NCBI GenBank assembly: GCA_945860285.1
Contig: CAMAQB010000014.1
Location: 1 to 46,277, forward strand
DNA from: Akkermansia muciniphila
GTDB taxonomy: Bacteria > Verrucomicrobiota > Verrucomicrobiia > Verrucomicrobiales > Akkermansiaceae
DNA: 46,277 bases
Reading direction: 5' to 3'
Position 1 is the stretch's first letter, and the number at the start of each line of letters is the position of its first letter. A program made the translations under genes and the position numbers. The notes beneath the pieces were generated by a model that saw only the letters and a list, made by a program, of their open reading frames with translations, had not been told where the DNA came from and did not search any database. Below, piece after piece: positions 1-7,844 of the stretch.

Positions 1-223
1 ATGCCAAATGCTCTTGCTGCGGCAAATCCGGTCCCACCTACGACACCTCCCCCTCAGTTCGCTCATTCGACTACATTCCCCTCTGGAGTTCAATTTGAAA
101 GTAGGCAACGCGATGAGAAGAGCCTTTGGATATAGGAACTTCGAGCATTCAAGCATTGCCCTTTACCATCAACTGGGCGACTTCCCCGCGCCGCAAGCCA
201 CCCACAGATTCTGCGGATGAGCC
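1..223 (+). mobile_element. Truncated copy of a decayed ISL3-family element (right part)
   Basis: This stretch aligns without any gap to 13395-13617, with about 9 mismatches in 223 bases, so the two are copies of one element; the left part lies outside the window. Both carry the same scrambled content: the end of an ISL3-type zinc-finger N-terminus joined to a piece resembling an ISL3 transposase C-terminus (residues like RRAFGYRNF), with the DDE catalytic core missing. The right end at 200-223 is the same terminal repeat as in the complete copy. No functional transposase is encoded here. Identification as ISL3 is from the residual protein motifs and is an inference. Confidence 0.75.
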
Positions 224-546
224 AAAAAGGTTATCATGCATGTAAAAAACTTCATTAACTCTGCCCTCACAAGAGCCACTCAGCGGACGCAAAGATTTAT
301 TCGATGGGTGAGGGTGTGGATCTACAAACAAGCTCCCTGGAGCGAATCCATCCGCCGCCTCAAGGAAATCTGGGGTATCGCAGCATCATAGTTTTCCAGA
401 CCGATCCATATTTCTTCATCTCATATTTCTGGCTCAACGACCTCTACCAACCACTATTTCAGGCTTTCCCCGGTGTCATTCGATTTGGTTCAATGCGGCC
501 CGTTTCACGGGTCGGTTTTGGCGATCTAACAAAAAAACGATTCACC
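224..546. other. Gene-poor interval between ISL3 relic and prfC
   Basis: Apart from the doubtful 51-residue frame, this stretch of about 320 bases shows no convincing gene. The longer plus-strand frame beginning at 304 runs antisense into the end of prfC and has no family resemblance. I see no clear terminator for prfC here. Confidence 0.5.
236..391 (+). CDS. Possible small protein or gene remnant (51 aa), unknown
   Basis: A short open frame starts 13 bases after the end of the ISL3 relic. It encodes a basic, Trp- and Arg-rich peptide (for example RFIRWVRVWIYKQAPW) that looks more protein-like than random sequence. It could be a small gene or the 3' tail of a gene disrupted by the element, because the same frame stays open back to a stop inside the element end. 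No family is recognised and no clear ribosome binding site is seen. Confidence 0.25.
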   Translation: MHVKNFINSALTRATQRTQRFIRWVRVWIYKQAPWSESIRRLKEIWGIAAS

Positions 547-2160
547 TTACCTCAGCGGCTGCGCCAGAAATTCAAAATCCTCGTTTCGGCTCTCCAGTAA
601 TTTCAGCAGCCAGGCATCGGAGAGAAAGACCACCCAATCCCCGAGCACATCGCGGGCCAGCGCGCCGCCCGACGGCACCTGCACCGGCGGTTGTTCTTTG
701 ATCTCGCTGCCATCTTTCGCCCGCACCCAGCGGATGCAGTTCCATGGTGACGGTTCAACCCGGCACGGCGCGCCGTATTCGTTCTCGAGCCGGTATTGCA
801 GCACTTCGAACTGCAGTGGGCCCACCGCGCCGAGCAACGGAACGCGCTGCACGCTGGCGGGAACTTCAAATGGCTGCGCCAGGCCTTCCTTCAACAACTG
901 GTCGAGCCCTTCGCGGAATCGTTTGAACTTTTCGGTGCCGATGCACTGCACGTAACTGAAACACTCGGGCGCAAATCGCGGGATCTCGTGAAAATGCAAC
1001 TGCGCTTCCTGCGCCAGGGTGTCGCCGATGTGAAAATCATAATTCCCGACTAATGCCACCACGTCGCCCGGATACGCGGCATCCACGGTCTCGCGGTCCT
1101 GCGCGAACAGTCGCTGGCTGTTCGAAAGCCGGATTTTTTTTCCGGTGCGGGTGTGGATGACATTCATGTCGCGCTCGAAAACTCCCGAGACGATGCGGAT
1201 GTACGCCGCGCGGTCCCGGTGTTTCGGATTCATGTTCGCCTGGATCTTGAAAACAAAACCGGAGAAAGCCGACTCGTCAGGAAACACCTCGCGTTCGACC
1301 GCCTTGCGCGGTGAGGGCGGCGGTGCGAGTTGCAAAAACGAGTCCAGCATGAACTGCACGCCGAAATTGTTCATCGCCGATCCGAAAAAAATCGGCATCT
1401 GCCGTCCGGCGAGCACCTGTTCCATGTCGAGTGGTTCCGTCACCACATCGAGCAATTCGATGTCCGCCCGGGCCTGCGCCAGCACGGCTTCGTCCACCGT
1501 TCCGAGCAAGGCATCATCATCGATGCCGCCTGTTTTCACCGGGGACCGATAGGCTCCGTGGGCGGTGCGCTCGAAAAGATGCACTTCGCGTTTTTCACGA
1601 TCGTAGATTCCGCGGAATCGCGGTCCGTCGCCCAGCGGCCAGTTCAACGGAGCCGGTGCGAGACCGAGAACTTTCTCCAATTCATCGATCAATTCCAAAG
1701 GCGGACGCGAGGGGCGGTCGAGTTTGTTGATGAAAACAAAGATCGGCACACCGCGCTTGCGGCAGACCTCGAACAACTTCAGTGTCTGTGCCTCGATCCC
1801 CTTGGCGGCATCGACAACCATCACCGCGGAGTCCACCGCCGTCAAAACCCGATAGGTGTCCTCGGAGAAATCGCGGTGACCCGGGGTATCGAGCAGGTTC
1901 ACACAACATCCGCCGTACTCGAATTGCAGCACGGTCGACGAAACGGAAATGCCGCGTTGTTTTTCCAGCTCCATCCAGTCGCTGGTGGTGCTGCGCTGCG
2001 AAGCTCTCGCCGTGACGCTGCCGGCGAGCTGCAGGGCCCCGCCGTAGAGCAGGAGTTTTTCCGTTAGAGTGGTTTTACCCGCATCCGGATGGGAAATGAT
2101 GGCGAACGTCCTGCGACGGGACGTTTCGTTAGCCAGAACGGTGGAATCAACGGAAGACAT
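547..2160 (-). CDS. prfC: Peptide chain release factor 3
   Basis: This encodes RF3, the translational GTPase that removes RF1/RF2 from the ribosome after peptide release. The protein is about 537 residues, close to the 529 of E. coli RF3. The GTPase motifs are all present near the N-terminus: the P-loop (SHPDAGKTT), the switch region RGISV, the G3 motif DTPGHRDF and the G4 motif INKLD. The start at 2160 (MSSVDST) is chosen because the P-loop then lies at the normal distance; the open frame extends upstream to 2262, but that extension is Arg/Cys-rich and unlike the family. RF3 is distinguished from EF-G by the segment SVTARASQRSTTSDWMELEK-like and by the short C-terminal region. It stands alone, with nagA 215 bases upstream on the same strand. 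Confidence 0.95.
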   Translation of the reverse strand: MSSVDSTVLANETSRRRTFAIISHPDAGKTTLTEKLLLYGGALQLAGSVTARASQRSTTSDWMELEKQRGISVSSTVLQFEYGGCCVNLLDTPGHRDFSEDTYRVLTAVDSAVMVVDAAKGIEAQTLKLFEVCRKRGVPIFVFINKLDRPSRPPLELIDELEKVLGLAPAPLNWPLGDGPRFRGIYDREKREVHLFERTAHGAYRSPVKTGGIDDDALLGTVDEAVLAQARADIELLDVVTEPLDMEQVLAGRQMPIFFGSAMNNFGVQFMLDSFLQLAPPPSPRKAVEREVFPDESAFSGFVFKIQANMNPKHRDRAAYIRIVSGVFERDMNVIHTRTGKKIRLSNSQRLFAQDRETVDAAYPGDVVALVGNYDFHIGDTLAQEAQLHFHEIPRFAPECFSYVQCIGTEKFKRFREGLDQLLKEGLAQPFEVPASVQRVPLLGAVGPLQFEVLQYRLENEYGAPCRVEPSPWNCIRWVRAKDGSEIKEQPPVQVPSGGALARDVLGDWVVFLSDAWLLKLLESRNEDFEFLAQPLR

Positions 2161-2375
2161 GACAACTGTGCTCACGAAACGTGCGCAACATTTTCGATCA
2201 CTGGCAAGCCTTGATTTTCTGTAACGATTCAGGCAGGCAAATCCATGGCAAATGGAGTGCACATCGTAGTTTGTTGCATTTTGGACGGAATTTCAGAATT
2301 TTCGGAATTTCAAAAATCAGTGACTTCAGTGGGTAATCAATGCATCAGTGGTTGAAAATGCTACGAATTCAACGG

Positions 2376-3548
2376 TCAAGCTTTTCCTAACTTGATCGCC
2401 GTGGAAGCCTGGCCAACGAAACGCGTCTCGCCGCCGACAATCGTGCGCGCCACCGAAAAATCATCGCGCAACAAAGTGATGTCGGCGTTGTAGCCGGGTT
2501 CGATTTTTCCGAATCCCTTCATTCCAAGCGAGCGCGCCTGATTCCATGAGGTGACCTGGATGACCGACTCCAGCGACCGGCCCGTGTGTTCGACGATGTT
2601 GCGCAGTCCTTCGTTCGCCCGCAGGGTGGAGCCCGCCAGCGCGCCGCCTTCCTTCAGGCGGGCGACGTGGTTTCTGACTTCGACAACCAATCCGCCGAGC
2701 TGGATTTCCCCTTCGCCGATCCATGAAGCTGCCACGCTGTCGGTGATCATCATCAGCCTCTCCACCGGAACCACGGTGAAAAGCAGTTTGAGCATATCCG
2801 GACACAAATGAATGGTGTCGCAAATCATTTCCAGCATCAGCCGCGGGTCATACAATCCGGCGCCGACAACACCGATCTCGCGATGATGCAAAGGAGTCAT
2901 CGCGTTGCCAAAATGGGTAAGATGCGTTAGACCGGCGTCGATGGCCGTGCTGATCTGCGCGCAGGTGGCGGCGGTGTGAGCCGCCGAGCAAACAATGCCC
3001 GCTGCCCGGGCCTCGCGAATCAACTCGAGGGCGCCCGGCATTTCCGGAGCCAACGACAGGATCATCACCGGCACGATTGCATGCAGCGCGCGCAACTCCC
3101 CGGCATCCGGAGGACGCACGAACTGTGGGTTCTGCGCGCCGGCTTTTTCCTTGTTGATGAAGGGACCCTCGACATGCAGTCCCGGGCAACGGGTCAAATC
3201 CTGCTGTTGCCGGTATATCGCCACCTTGCCGACAATCTCTAACAATTCTTCCCGCGGCTGCGTCAATGTCGTCGGCAGCCATGTCGTCACGCCCTCGGCG
3301 AGTTTTTTCGCGGCGATGTGGCGGATCGCGTCGAGGTTGTTGTCGCAGACATCGGCGCCATTGGCTCCGTGACAGTGAATATCAAAGAATCCGGGCACTG
3401 CCGTCAGACCATCGCCATCGACCACCTCGTCGGCATGATCACATCCCGTGCCGACACTGGTGATGATGCCATTTTCCACCACGATGTCCTGATGATCCTG
3501 ATAAACACCAGGCGAGACCACGACGACATTTTTGAGCAGGAGAATCAT
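2376..3548 (-). CDS. nagA: N-acetylglucosamine-6-phosphate deacetylase
   Basis: NagA hydrolyses GlcNAc-6-phosphate to glucosamine-6-phosphate and acetate in amino-sugar catabolism and cell-wall recycling. The 390-residue length is usual for the amidohydrolase-superfamily enzyme. Visible hallmarks in order are the metal-binding DIHCHGANG motif near residue 57, the metal-bridging Glu in GLHVEGPFIN, the His in SAAHTAA, the His in LTHFGNAM, and the catalytic Asp in MITDSVAA (many homologues have SDA here). The gene lies only 3 bases downstream of the HerA-like ATPase gene on the same strand, so they are probably cotranscribed, although no functional link is known to me. No nagB or PTS gene is in the window. 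It may feed on GlcNAc released by glycan degradation, consistent with the nearby sulfatases. Confidence 0.9.
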   Translation of the reverse strand: MILLLKNVVVVSPGVYQDHQDIVVENGIITSVGTGCDHADEVVDGDGLTAVPGFFDIHCHGANGADVCDNNLDAIRHIAAKKLAEGVTTWLPTTLTQPREELLEIVGKVAIYRQQQDLTRCPGLHVEGPFINKEKAGAQNPQFVRPPDAGELRALHAIVPVMILSLAPEMPGALELIREARAAGIVCSAAHTAATCAQISTAIDAGLTHLTHFGNAMTPLHHREIGVVGAGLYDPRLMLEMICDTIHLCPDMLKLLFTVVPVERLMMITDSVAASWIGEGEIQLGGLVVEVRNHVARLKEGGALAGSTLRANEGLRNIVEHTGRSLESVIQVTSWNQARSLGMKGFGKIEPGYNADITLLRDDFSVARTIVGGETRFVGQASTAIKLGKA

Positions 3549-3551
3549 AGC

Positions 3552-5993
3552 TTACCATGCTGGATTGCCGCGCTCGTCGAAGGGGAGCCAGAGCAGGGCG
3601 ACGGTGGTCACCTTCACATCGGTCTTTGCCGGTTTGAGCGTCAGGGTCTGCAGCTTGACGGCGGCCGGATCGAAATTGGCGGTGAGCTGCGCGACCACGT
3701 CTTCGGTCTGTTGCTGGAGGGTGGCGATCTCCTTTTGAATGGATGCGATTTGCTCCTCGACGATGCCGACATCCTTGCCTTGTTTGAATGCACCCGTGGC
3801 TGAAGTGATCGCGGACTTGCCCTTGGTCAGCGTGCCTATGCCGATGCTGCGTTTTTTTCCGCCCAGCAAGGCACCCAGCACCCCCGAGAGAATGGAAATG
3901 CCCGCATTCATTTTCGCGCTGCTCGACTCCGCTTTCTCCCTCTCCAATCGACTTTGCGCTGTCGACAGACGAGCCTGAACGGCTTGCAGTTTTTTTGCAA
4001 CCGCGCCGCGGGCTTTTTCCACAGCGGCATCGCGGGTCTCGCGAGCTTTCATGCTGAGGCGCGCGCGGAAATCCGCTTCCGACTCCCCGAGTTGCGAATA
4101 CATGCCCAATGCCTCACATTGAAAAATCGAGGCACGCTCGTTCCGGTACATCCACTCGGCGAAATCCTTGCCCCCCTGAATGTAGCCATCCTTGTTCATC
4201 GCGAATCCAGGCAGTTGGCCAAAACCAACATCCGCAGCGGCTTTGTTTTCCAAGGATTCGAGCCTGAGCGTCATCGGCACATTCGTTTCCCAGTCGATCT
4301 TGTCACTGAGGATGGGATTGACATGGCGAACGGAGCCCGCGCTGTCGATGCCGGCTTTTTTCGACTCCCAATGGACTTCCCCGACCCGCAGCAAGTGTGC
4401 TTGATAGCTGAGCCCCTCGGCTTTTCCCGAATGAGGCGCGAATTTTTCATCGACTCCGGGTCCGGGCATCGGACGATTGCCCGTGCCCGTTTGCGCCGCA
4501 GCGGTTCCCGGCATTGCCATCGGATTGGAGCCGGCCGCAGGCTTGGTGGCCGATGTGTCAAATGCCGCTCGCTTGGGATCCATCAGTGTCTTGATCTGGG
4601 TTCGGGTCAACGGACCGCGCAAATAGCTCATCACCCAGCGCACGTGAAACACCGCAGGACCATCGTCGTTGACATTGTTCATCAGGAAAACACGGTTGCC
4701 GAGGCCCGATAACAACAGCTCCATTTTCTTGCGATCAAATTTCGAATTCTGCGCGCCCGCCGCACCTTCCAGGCCGTCGAGCACGCGCATTTTGTCGCGC
4801 TCGGTTTGCAGGCGGCCGAGAAACCAGGTGCCGATGTTCGAAAGTGCCTTGTAATCGAGGTCCACCGGGTTCTGGGTGGCGAGCAGGCAGCCGAGACCGA
4901 AGGCGCGCGACTGCTTGAGCAGGGTCATCATCGGCCGCTTCGAAGGCGGATTCGCACTCGGCGGCAAGTAGCCGTAGATTTCATCCATGTATAAAAGGGC
5001 GCGCAGCGAAGTGGTGCCGCTTTGAGAGCGCATCCAGCCAAGCATTTGATTCAACAGCAGCGACACGAAAAACATCCGCTCCTGATCGCCGAGATGGGCG
5101 ATGGAAAAAATCGAGACCCGCGGTTTGCCGTCGGGCGCGGTCAGCATTTTGGCGATGTCGAGCGGCACACCTTCCAACCATGACGCGAATCCCGGCGAGG
5201 CTAACAGATTGTTGAATTTCAGCGCCAATGTCTGGCGGTCTTTTTGCGGATAAAAACTTTCGAGGTCGATGACACCCACCTTGTCGAAAGCCGGCTTCTG
5301 GATGTGACGGATCAGGGTTTCCAGGGTGATGTCCTGTCCGGCGCTCCAGGCGTTTTGAAAAACCGCCGAGAGCAGAACCATCTCCTTGCTTTGGGTGCTG
5401 TCCGCCGCAATGCCCACCAGCGAGAGCAACGAGGAAACCGTGCTATCGATCCGTTCGCTGAACAATTCGCCGTCGTCGATGATTTCAAACGGCGGCGCGG
5501 AGAGCGAACTGAGAATCGAAACCGGGATGCCCGCCTTGCTGCCCGGGGTGAAAATATTGATATCGACCTTGTCGCGGAACTGCTGGATGCGCTCGGCCGG
5601 CTGCCCCCAGTCGGCGAGTCCTTTTTTCCACATCGCCGCGGTGTTTTCGGCATGCTCCGGAACACTGATGCCCTTTTTCGCGGCATCGTCCTCATTGACC
5701 CATGGTTCGAATTCTTTTCCCGTTAGACCGGGGAAGGTCAGCAGCAGGTTGGCGATGTCGCCCTTGGGATCGATGATGATCGCCGGGATGTTGTCCATCG
5801 CCGCTTCTTCCAGAATCGCCAGACACAATCCGGTTTTTCCAGAGCCGGTCATGCCGAGCACGACACCGTGGGTGACGAGATCCTTGGAATCGTAAAGCAC
5901 CAGGTCGTCGCCCAGCGATTTGCTGTCGAGATCATAATCGCGGCCCAGATAAAAACTGCCGAGCTTTTCGTAGTCGGAAACCTGAATGTTCAT
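3552..5993 (-). CDS. HerA-like / DUF87 P-loop ATPase with C-terminal coiled coil
   Basis: An 813-residue ATPase of the HerA/FtsK superfamily. Residues 47-54 form a Walker A motif (GMTGSGKT), followed by IIDPKGD, and a Walker B-like LLYMDEIYGYLPP lies near residue 340. ATQNPVDLDYKALSN fits the sensor region of HerA/DUF87 proteins. After about residue 480 there is a Pro/Gly-rich linker, then a region near 650-700 rich in Ala, Arg, Glu and Lys predicted to be coiled coil, a short Gly/Lys-rich segment and a further coiled segment to the end. No membrane segment is evident. It is upstream of and nearly touching nagA, and is divergent from pyrE. HerA proteins usually work with NurA in DNA end processing, but no NurA gene is present, so the substrate is unknown. 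The length and coiled-coil tail match a widespread uncharacterised bacterial family. Confidence 0.8.
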   Translation of the reverse strand: MNIQVSDYEKLGSFYLGRDYDLDSKSLGDDLVLYDSKDLVTHGVVLGMTGSGKTGLCLAILEEAAMDNIPAIIIDPKGDIANLLLTFPGLTGKEFEPWVNEDDAAKKGISVPEHAENTAAMWKKGLADWGQPAERIQQFRDKVDINIFTPGSKAGIPVSILSSLSAPPFEIIDDGELFSERIDSTVSSLLSLVGIAADSTQSKEMVLLSAVFQNAWSAGQDITLETLIRHIQKPAFDKVGVIDLESFYPQKDRQTLALKFNNLLASPGFASWLEGVPLDIAKMLTAPDGKPRVSIFSIAHLGDQERMFFVSLLLNQMLGWMRSQSGTTSLRALLYMDEIYGYLPPSANPPSKRPMMTLLKQSRAFGLGCLLATQNPVDLDYKALSNIGTWFLGRLQTERDKMRVLDGLEGAAGAQNSKFDRKKMELLLSGLGNRVFLMNNVNDDGPAVFHVRWVMSYLRGPLTRTQIKTLMDPKRAAFDTSATKPAAGSNPMAMPGTAAAQTGTGNRPMPGPGVDEKFAPHSGKAEGLSYQAHLLRVGEVHWESKKAGIDSAGSVRHVNPILSDKIDWETNVPMTLRLESLENKAAADVGFGQLPGFAMNKDGYIQGGKDFAEWMYRNERASIFQCEALGMYSQLGESEADFRARLSMKARETRDAAVEKARGAVAKKLQAVQARLSTAQSRLEREKAESSSAKMNAGISILSGVLGALLGGKKRSIGIGTLTKGKSAITSATGAFKQGKDVGIVEEQIASIQKEIATLQQQTEDVVAQLTANFDPAAVKLQTLTLKPAKTDVKVTTVALLWLPFDERGNPAW

Positions 5994-6108
5994 GGCCGGA
6001 CCTTACTTGCTTACGGATGGTGTCGCGAGAAAAAACTTCACAGGCCCGAATCTCCGCGTCGGATTTTATGTTCTTTTCCTCCCGACCGGAATGATCCAGA
6101 ATCCGGCC

Positions 6109-6675
6109 ATGACTGATCCTGTGACTTCACTGCGTTCCTTGCTGCTCGAAAAATCCGTACGCACCGGCACCTTCACGCTGGCTTCGGGAAAAACCAGCGA
6201 CCTTTACATCGACTGTCGGGTCACCACCATGGATTCGCACGGTGCCAATCTCGTTGGCGAAGTGGGCTGGAAAGTCGTCAAACACTACCTTGCCGAGCAT
6301 CAGCTCGCGGTAGATGCGATCGGCGGCATGACCATGGGAGCCGATCCCATCTCGCTGGCGATCGGCATGACCTCGGCGCGTCTCGATGCCGGCCAGGCGC
6401 TGCAGGTGTTCACCGTGCGCAAGGAGCCCAAGGGCCACGGCCGCGGCAAACAGATCGAGGGCAATTTTTCAGCGGGCAACACCGTGATCGTGGTCGATGA
6501 CGTGATCACCACCGGCGGTTCGACGTTGAAAGCGATCGACGCGATCGAAGCCGAGGGCGGCAAGGTCGCCTTCGCCCTGGTGCTGGTCGACCGCGAGGAA
6601 GGCGGACGCGAAGCCATCGAAGCGCGCGGCGTTCCCGTGGTCGCGCTGTTCCGCCGCAGCTCCTTGCTGGAATAA
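6109..6675 (+). CDS. pyrE: Orotate phosphoribosyltransferase
   Basis: PyrE joins orotate to PRPP to make OMP in pyrimidine synthesis. The 188-residue product carries the PRPP-binding signature VIVVDDVITTGGST and the upstream loop RKEPKGHGRG, which is the OPRT-specific mobile loop. The N-terminal LASGKTSDLYIDCR is also typical. The start at 6109 (MTDPVTSL) fits the family; an in-frame ATG at 6091 is possible, and the frame stays open further upstream. The gene is divergent from the HerA-like ATPase and 18 bases upstream of the next gene, so the two may be cotranscribed. Confidence 0.94.
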   Translation: MTDPVTSLRSLLLEKSVRTGTFTLASGKTSDLYIDCRVTTMDSHGANLVGEVGWKVVKHYLAEHQLAVDAIGGMTMGADPISLAIGMTSARLDAGQALQVFTVRKEPKGHGRGKQIEGNFSAGNTVIVVDDVITTGGSTLKAIDAIEAEGGKVAFALVLVDREEGGREAIEARGVPVVALFRRSSLLE

Positions 6676-6693
6676 TCCCGCAATTTTTTCCCG

Positions 6694-7710
6694 ATGATCT
6701 CACGCTGCAAGGAAAAATATCAACCGTCGATGCTGCTCAGGCAGTATCTTCACCACTTCGCGCGCCAGATTGAGATCCCCACCGTTTACAACGATCTGTG
6801 CCGCTTCGAGGGAGCGGTGCCCTACGAGGACCCGCATGGCAACGAAACGCTATGGATGACGGTGATGTATCCGCGCGACACGATGGACGCTTTGCGCGCC
6901 GATCTCATCCGCATTTACACCGAACTGAAAATCGGCGGCGAAAGCGGCCTGCACGAGCACCTCTGCGTGGATCGCATCGACTTCGGAGATTTTGGCAATT
7001 CCAAACCGTTCCGGATCCGCATCACCAACCTCTACAACGACAATTCCGATTATTTTTACGTCAAGCAAGCCGATGCCTCGCGGATTTTCGGTTTGGAACT
7101 GGAGCACATTCTTTCGCCGAACCGCATCAACTATCTGGTCAATGGCAACACCTTGATTGAAGAGCACATCGCCGGAGTGCCGGGCAATGTTTTTCAACGC
7201 GACTACCTGATCCGCCCCGAACTGAACCGGGTGCGCATCGCCAAGGAGTTCACGAAATTCAACGAGCGCTGTTTCATCCGGCTTCTCGGCGACATGCGCA
7301 GCGTCAACTACGTGGTGGACATCACGCCCGACTTCGAGGAAGTGCAGTACCGCGCGCGGCCCATCGACTTCGACCAGCAATCGTACGAGGGCAAAGGCCA
7401 CACGTATCTGGCGTATCATTTCGACTCGAATCGCGCGGTTTCGCGGCTGGCATTCCGGGAGTTGAACCGGCGCACCATCGAGCAGTATGTCGAAGAGGAG
7501 CGATCGCAAATGGCGCGTCGGGCCCGGGTGGAACAGGCCCGGCTCAGAGCCGTGCTGGGAATCATGCGCCGCGAGGAATTGGCCCCGCGACCGCATGTCG
7601 CCATCCTCGCGAGGGATCTGGCCAAGTACCACCAGACCGGCATCTTCCGCGATTGCGAGACCATGGGTGAACTCACCGCCACGCACATCACCCACATGTT
7701 GGGCTTGTAG
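6694..7710 (+). CDS. Conserved-looking unknown protein (338 aa)
   Basis: I do not recognise this family. The product is soluble, with no signal peptide or membrane segment, and is rich in aromatic and charged residues. Recognisable patches include SGLHEHLCVDRIDFGDFGNS near residue 85, NRINYLVNGNTLIEEHIAG near 145 and PIDFDQQSYEGKGHTYLA near 225, and the last 90 residues look helical (RRTIEQYVEEERSQMARRAR). The IDFD/HEH patches faintly recall a nucleotide-handling fold but no motif is decisive. Codon use matches its neighbours. It follows pyrE by 18 bases on the same strand and is followed by an inverted repeat that might end the transcript. Confidence 0.75.
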   Translation: MISRCKEKYQPSMLLRQYLHHFARQIEIPTVYNDLCRFEGAVPYEDPHGNETLWMTVMYPRDTMDALRADLIRIYTELKIGGESGLHEHLCVDRIDFGDFGNSKPFRIRITNLYNDNSDYFYVKQADASRIFGLELEHILSPNRINYLVNGNTLIEEHIAGVPGNVFQRDYLIRPELNRVRIAKEFTKFNERCFIRLLGDMRSVNYVVDITPDFEEVQYRARPIDFDQQSYEGKGHTYLAYHFDSNRAVSRLAFRELNRRTIEQYVEEERSQMARRARVEQARLRAVLGIMRREELAPRPHVAILARDLAKYHQTGIFRDCETMGELTATHITHMLGL

Positions 7711-7722
7711 ACGCAGACTATC

Positions 7723-7759
7723 GGGCTTTCGAAAATCCACAAGAATCGCGGGAAAGCCC
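7723..7759 (+). terminator. Possible hairpin after the unknown gene
   Basis: An 8-base inverted repeat (gggctttc / gaaagccc) with a 21-base loop lies just after the stop codon of the 338-residue protein. There is no T-run after it, so a factor-independent terminator is doubtful. Confidence 0.25.
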
Positions 7760-7844
7760 TGTGATGCGAAATTTCATCGCTCGGCGCAGAACGGCGCACA
7801 ATTCGTGATCGACGCGGGTTCGGGTGGCTGATAAAGCATCGTTC

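Noticed and set aside
304-600. 98-residue plus-strand frame after the relic
   Set aside because: Overlaps the end of prfC in antisense and has no family resemblance or coding-like composition.
2161-2262. N-terminal extension of prfC
   Set aside because: Adds a basic Cys-rich segment not found in RF3 proteins; the ATG at 2160 is better.
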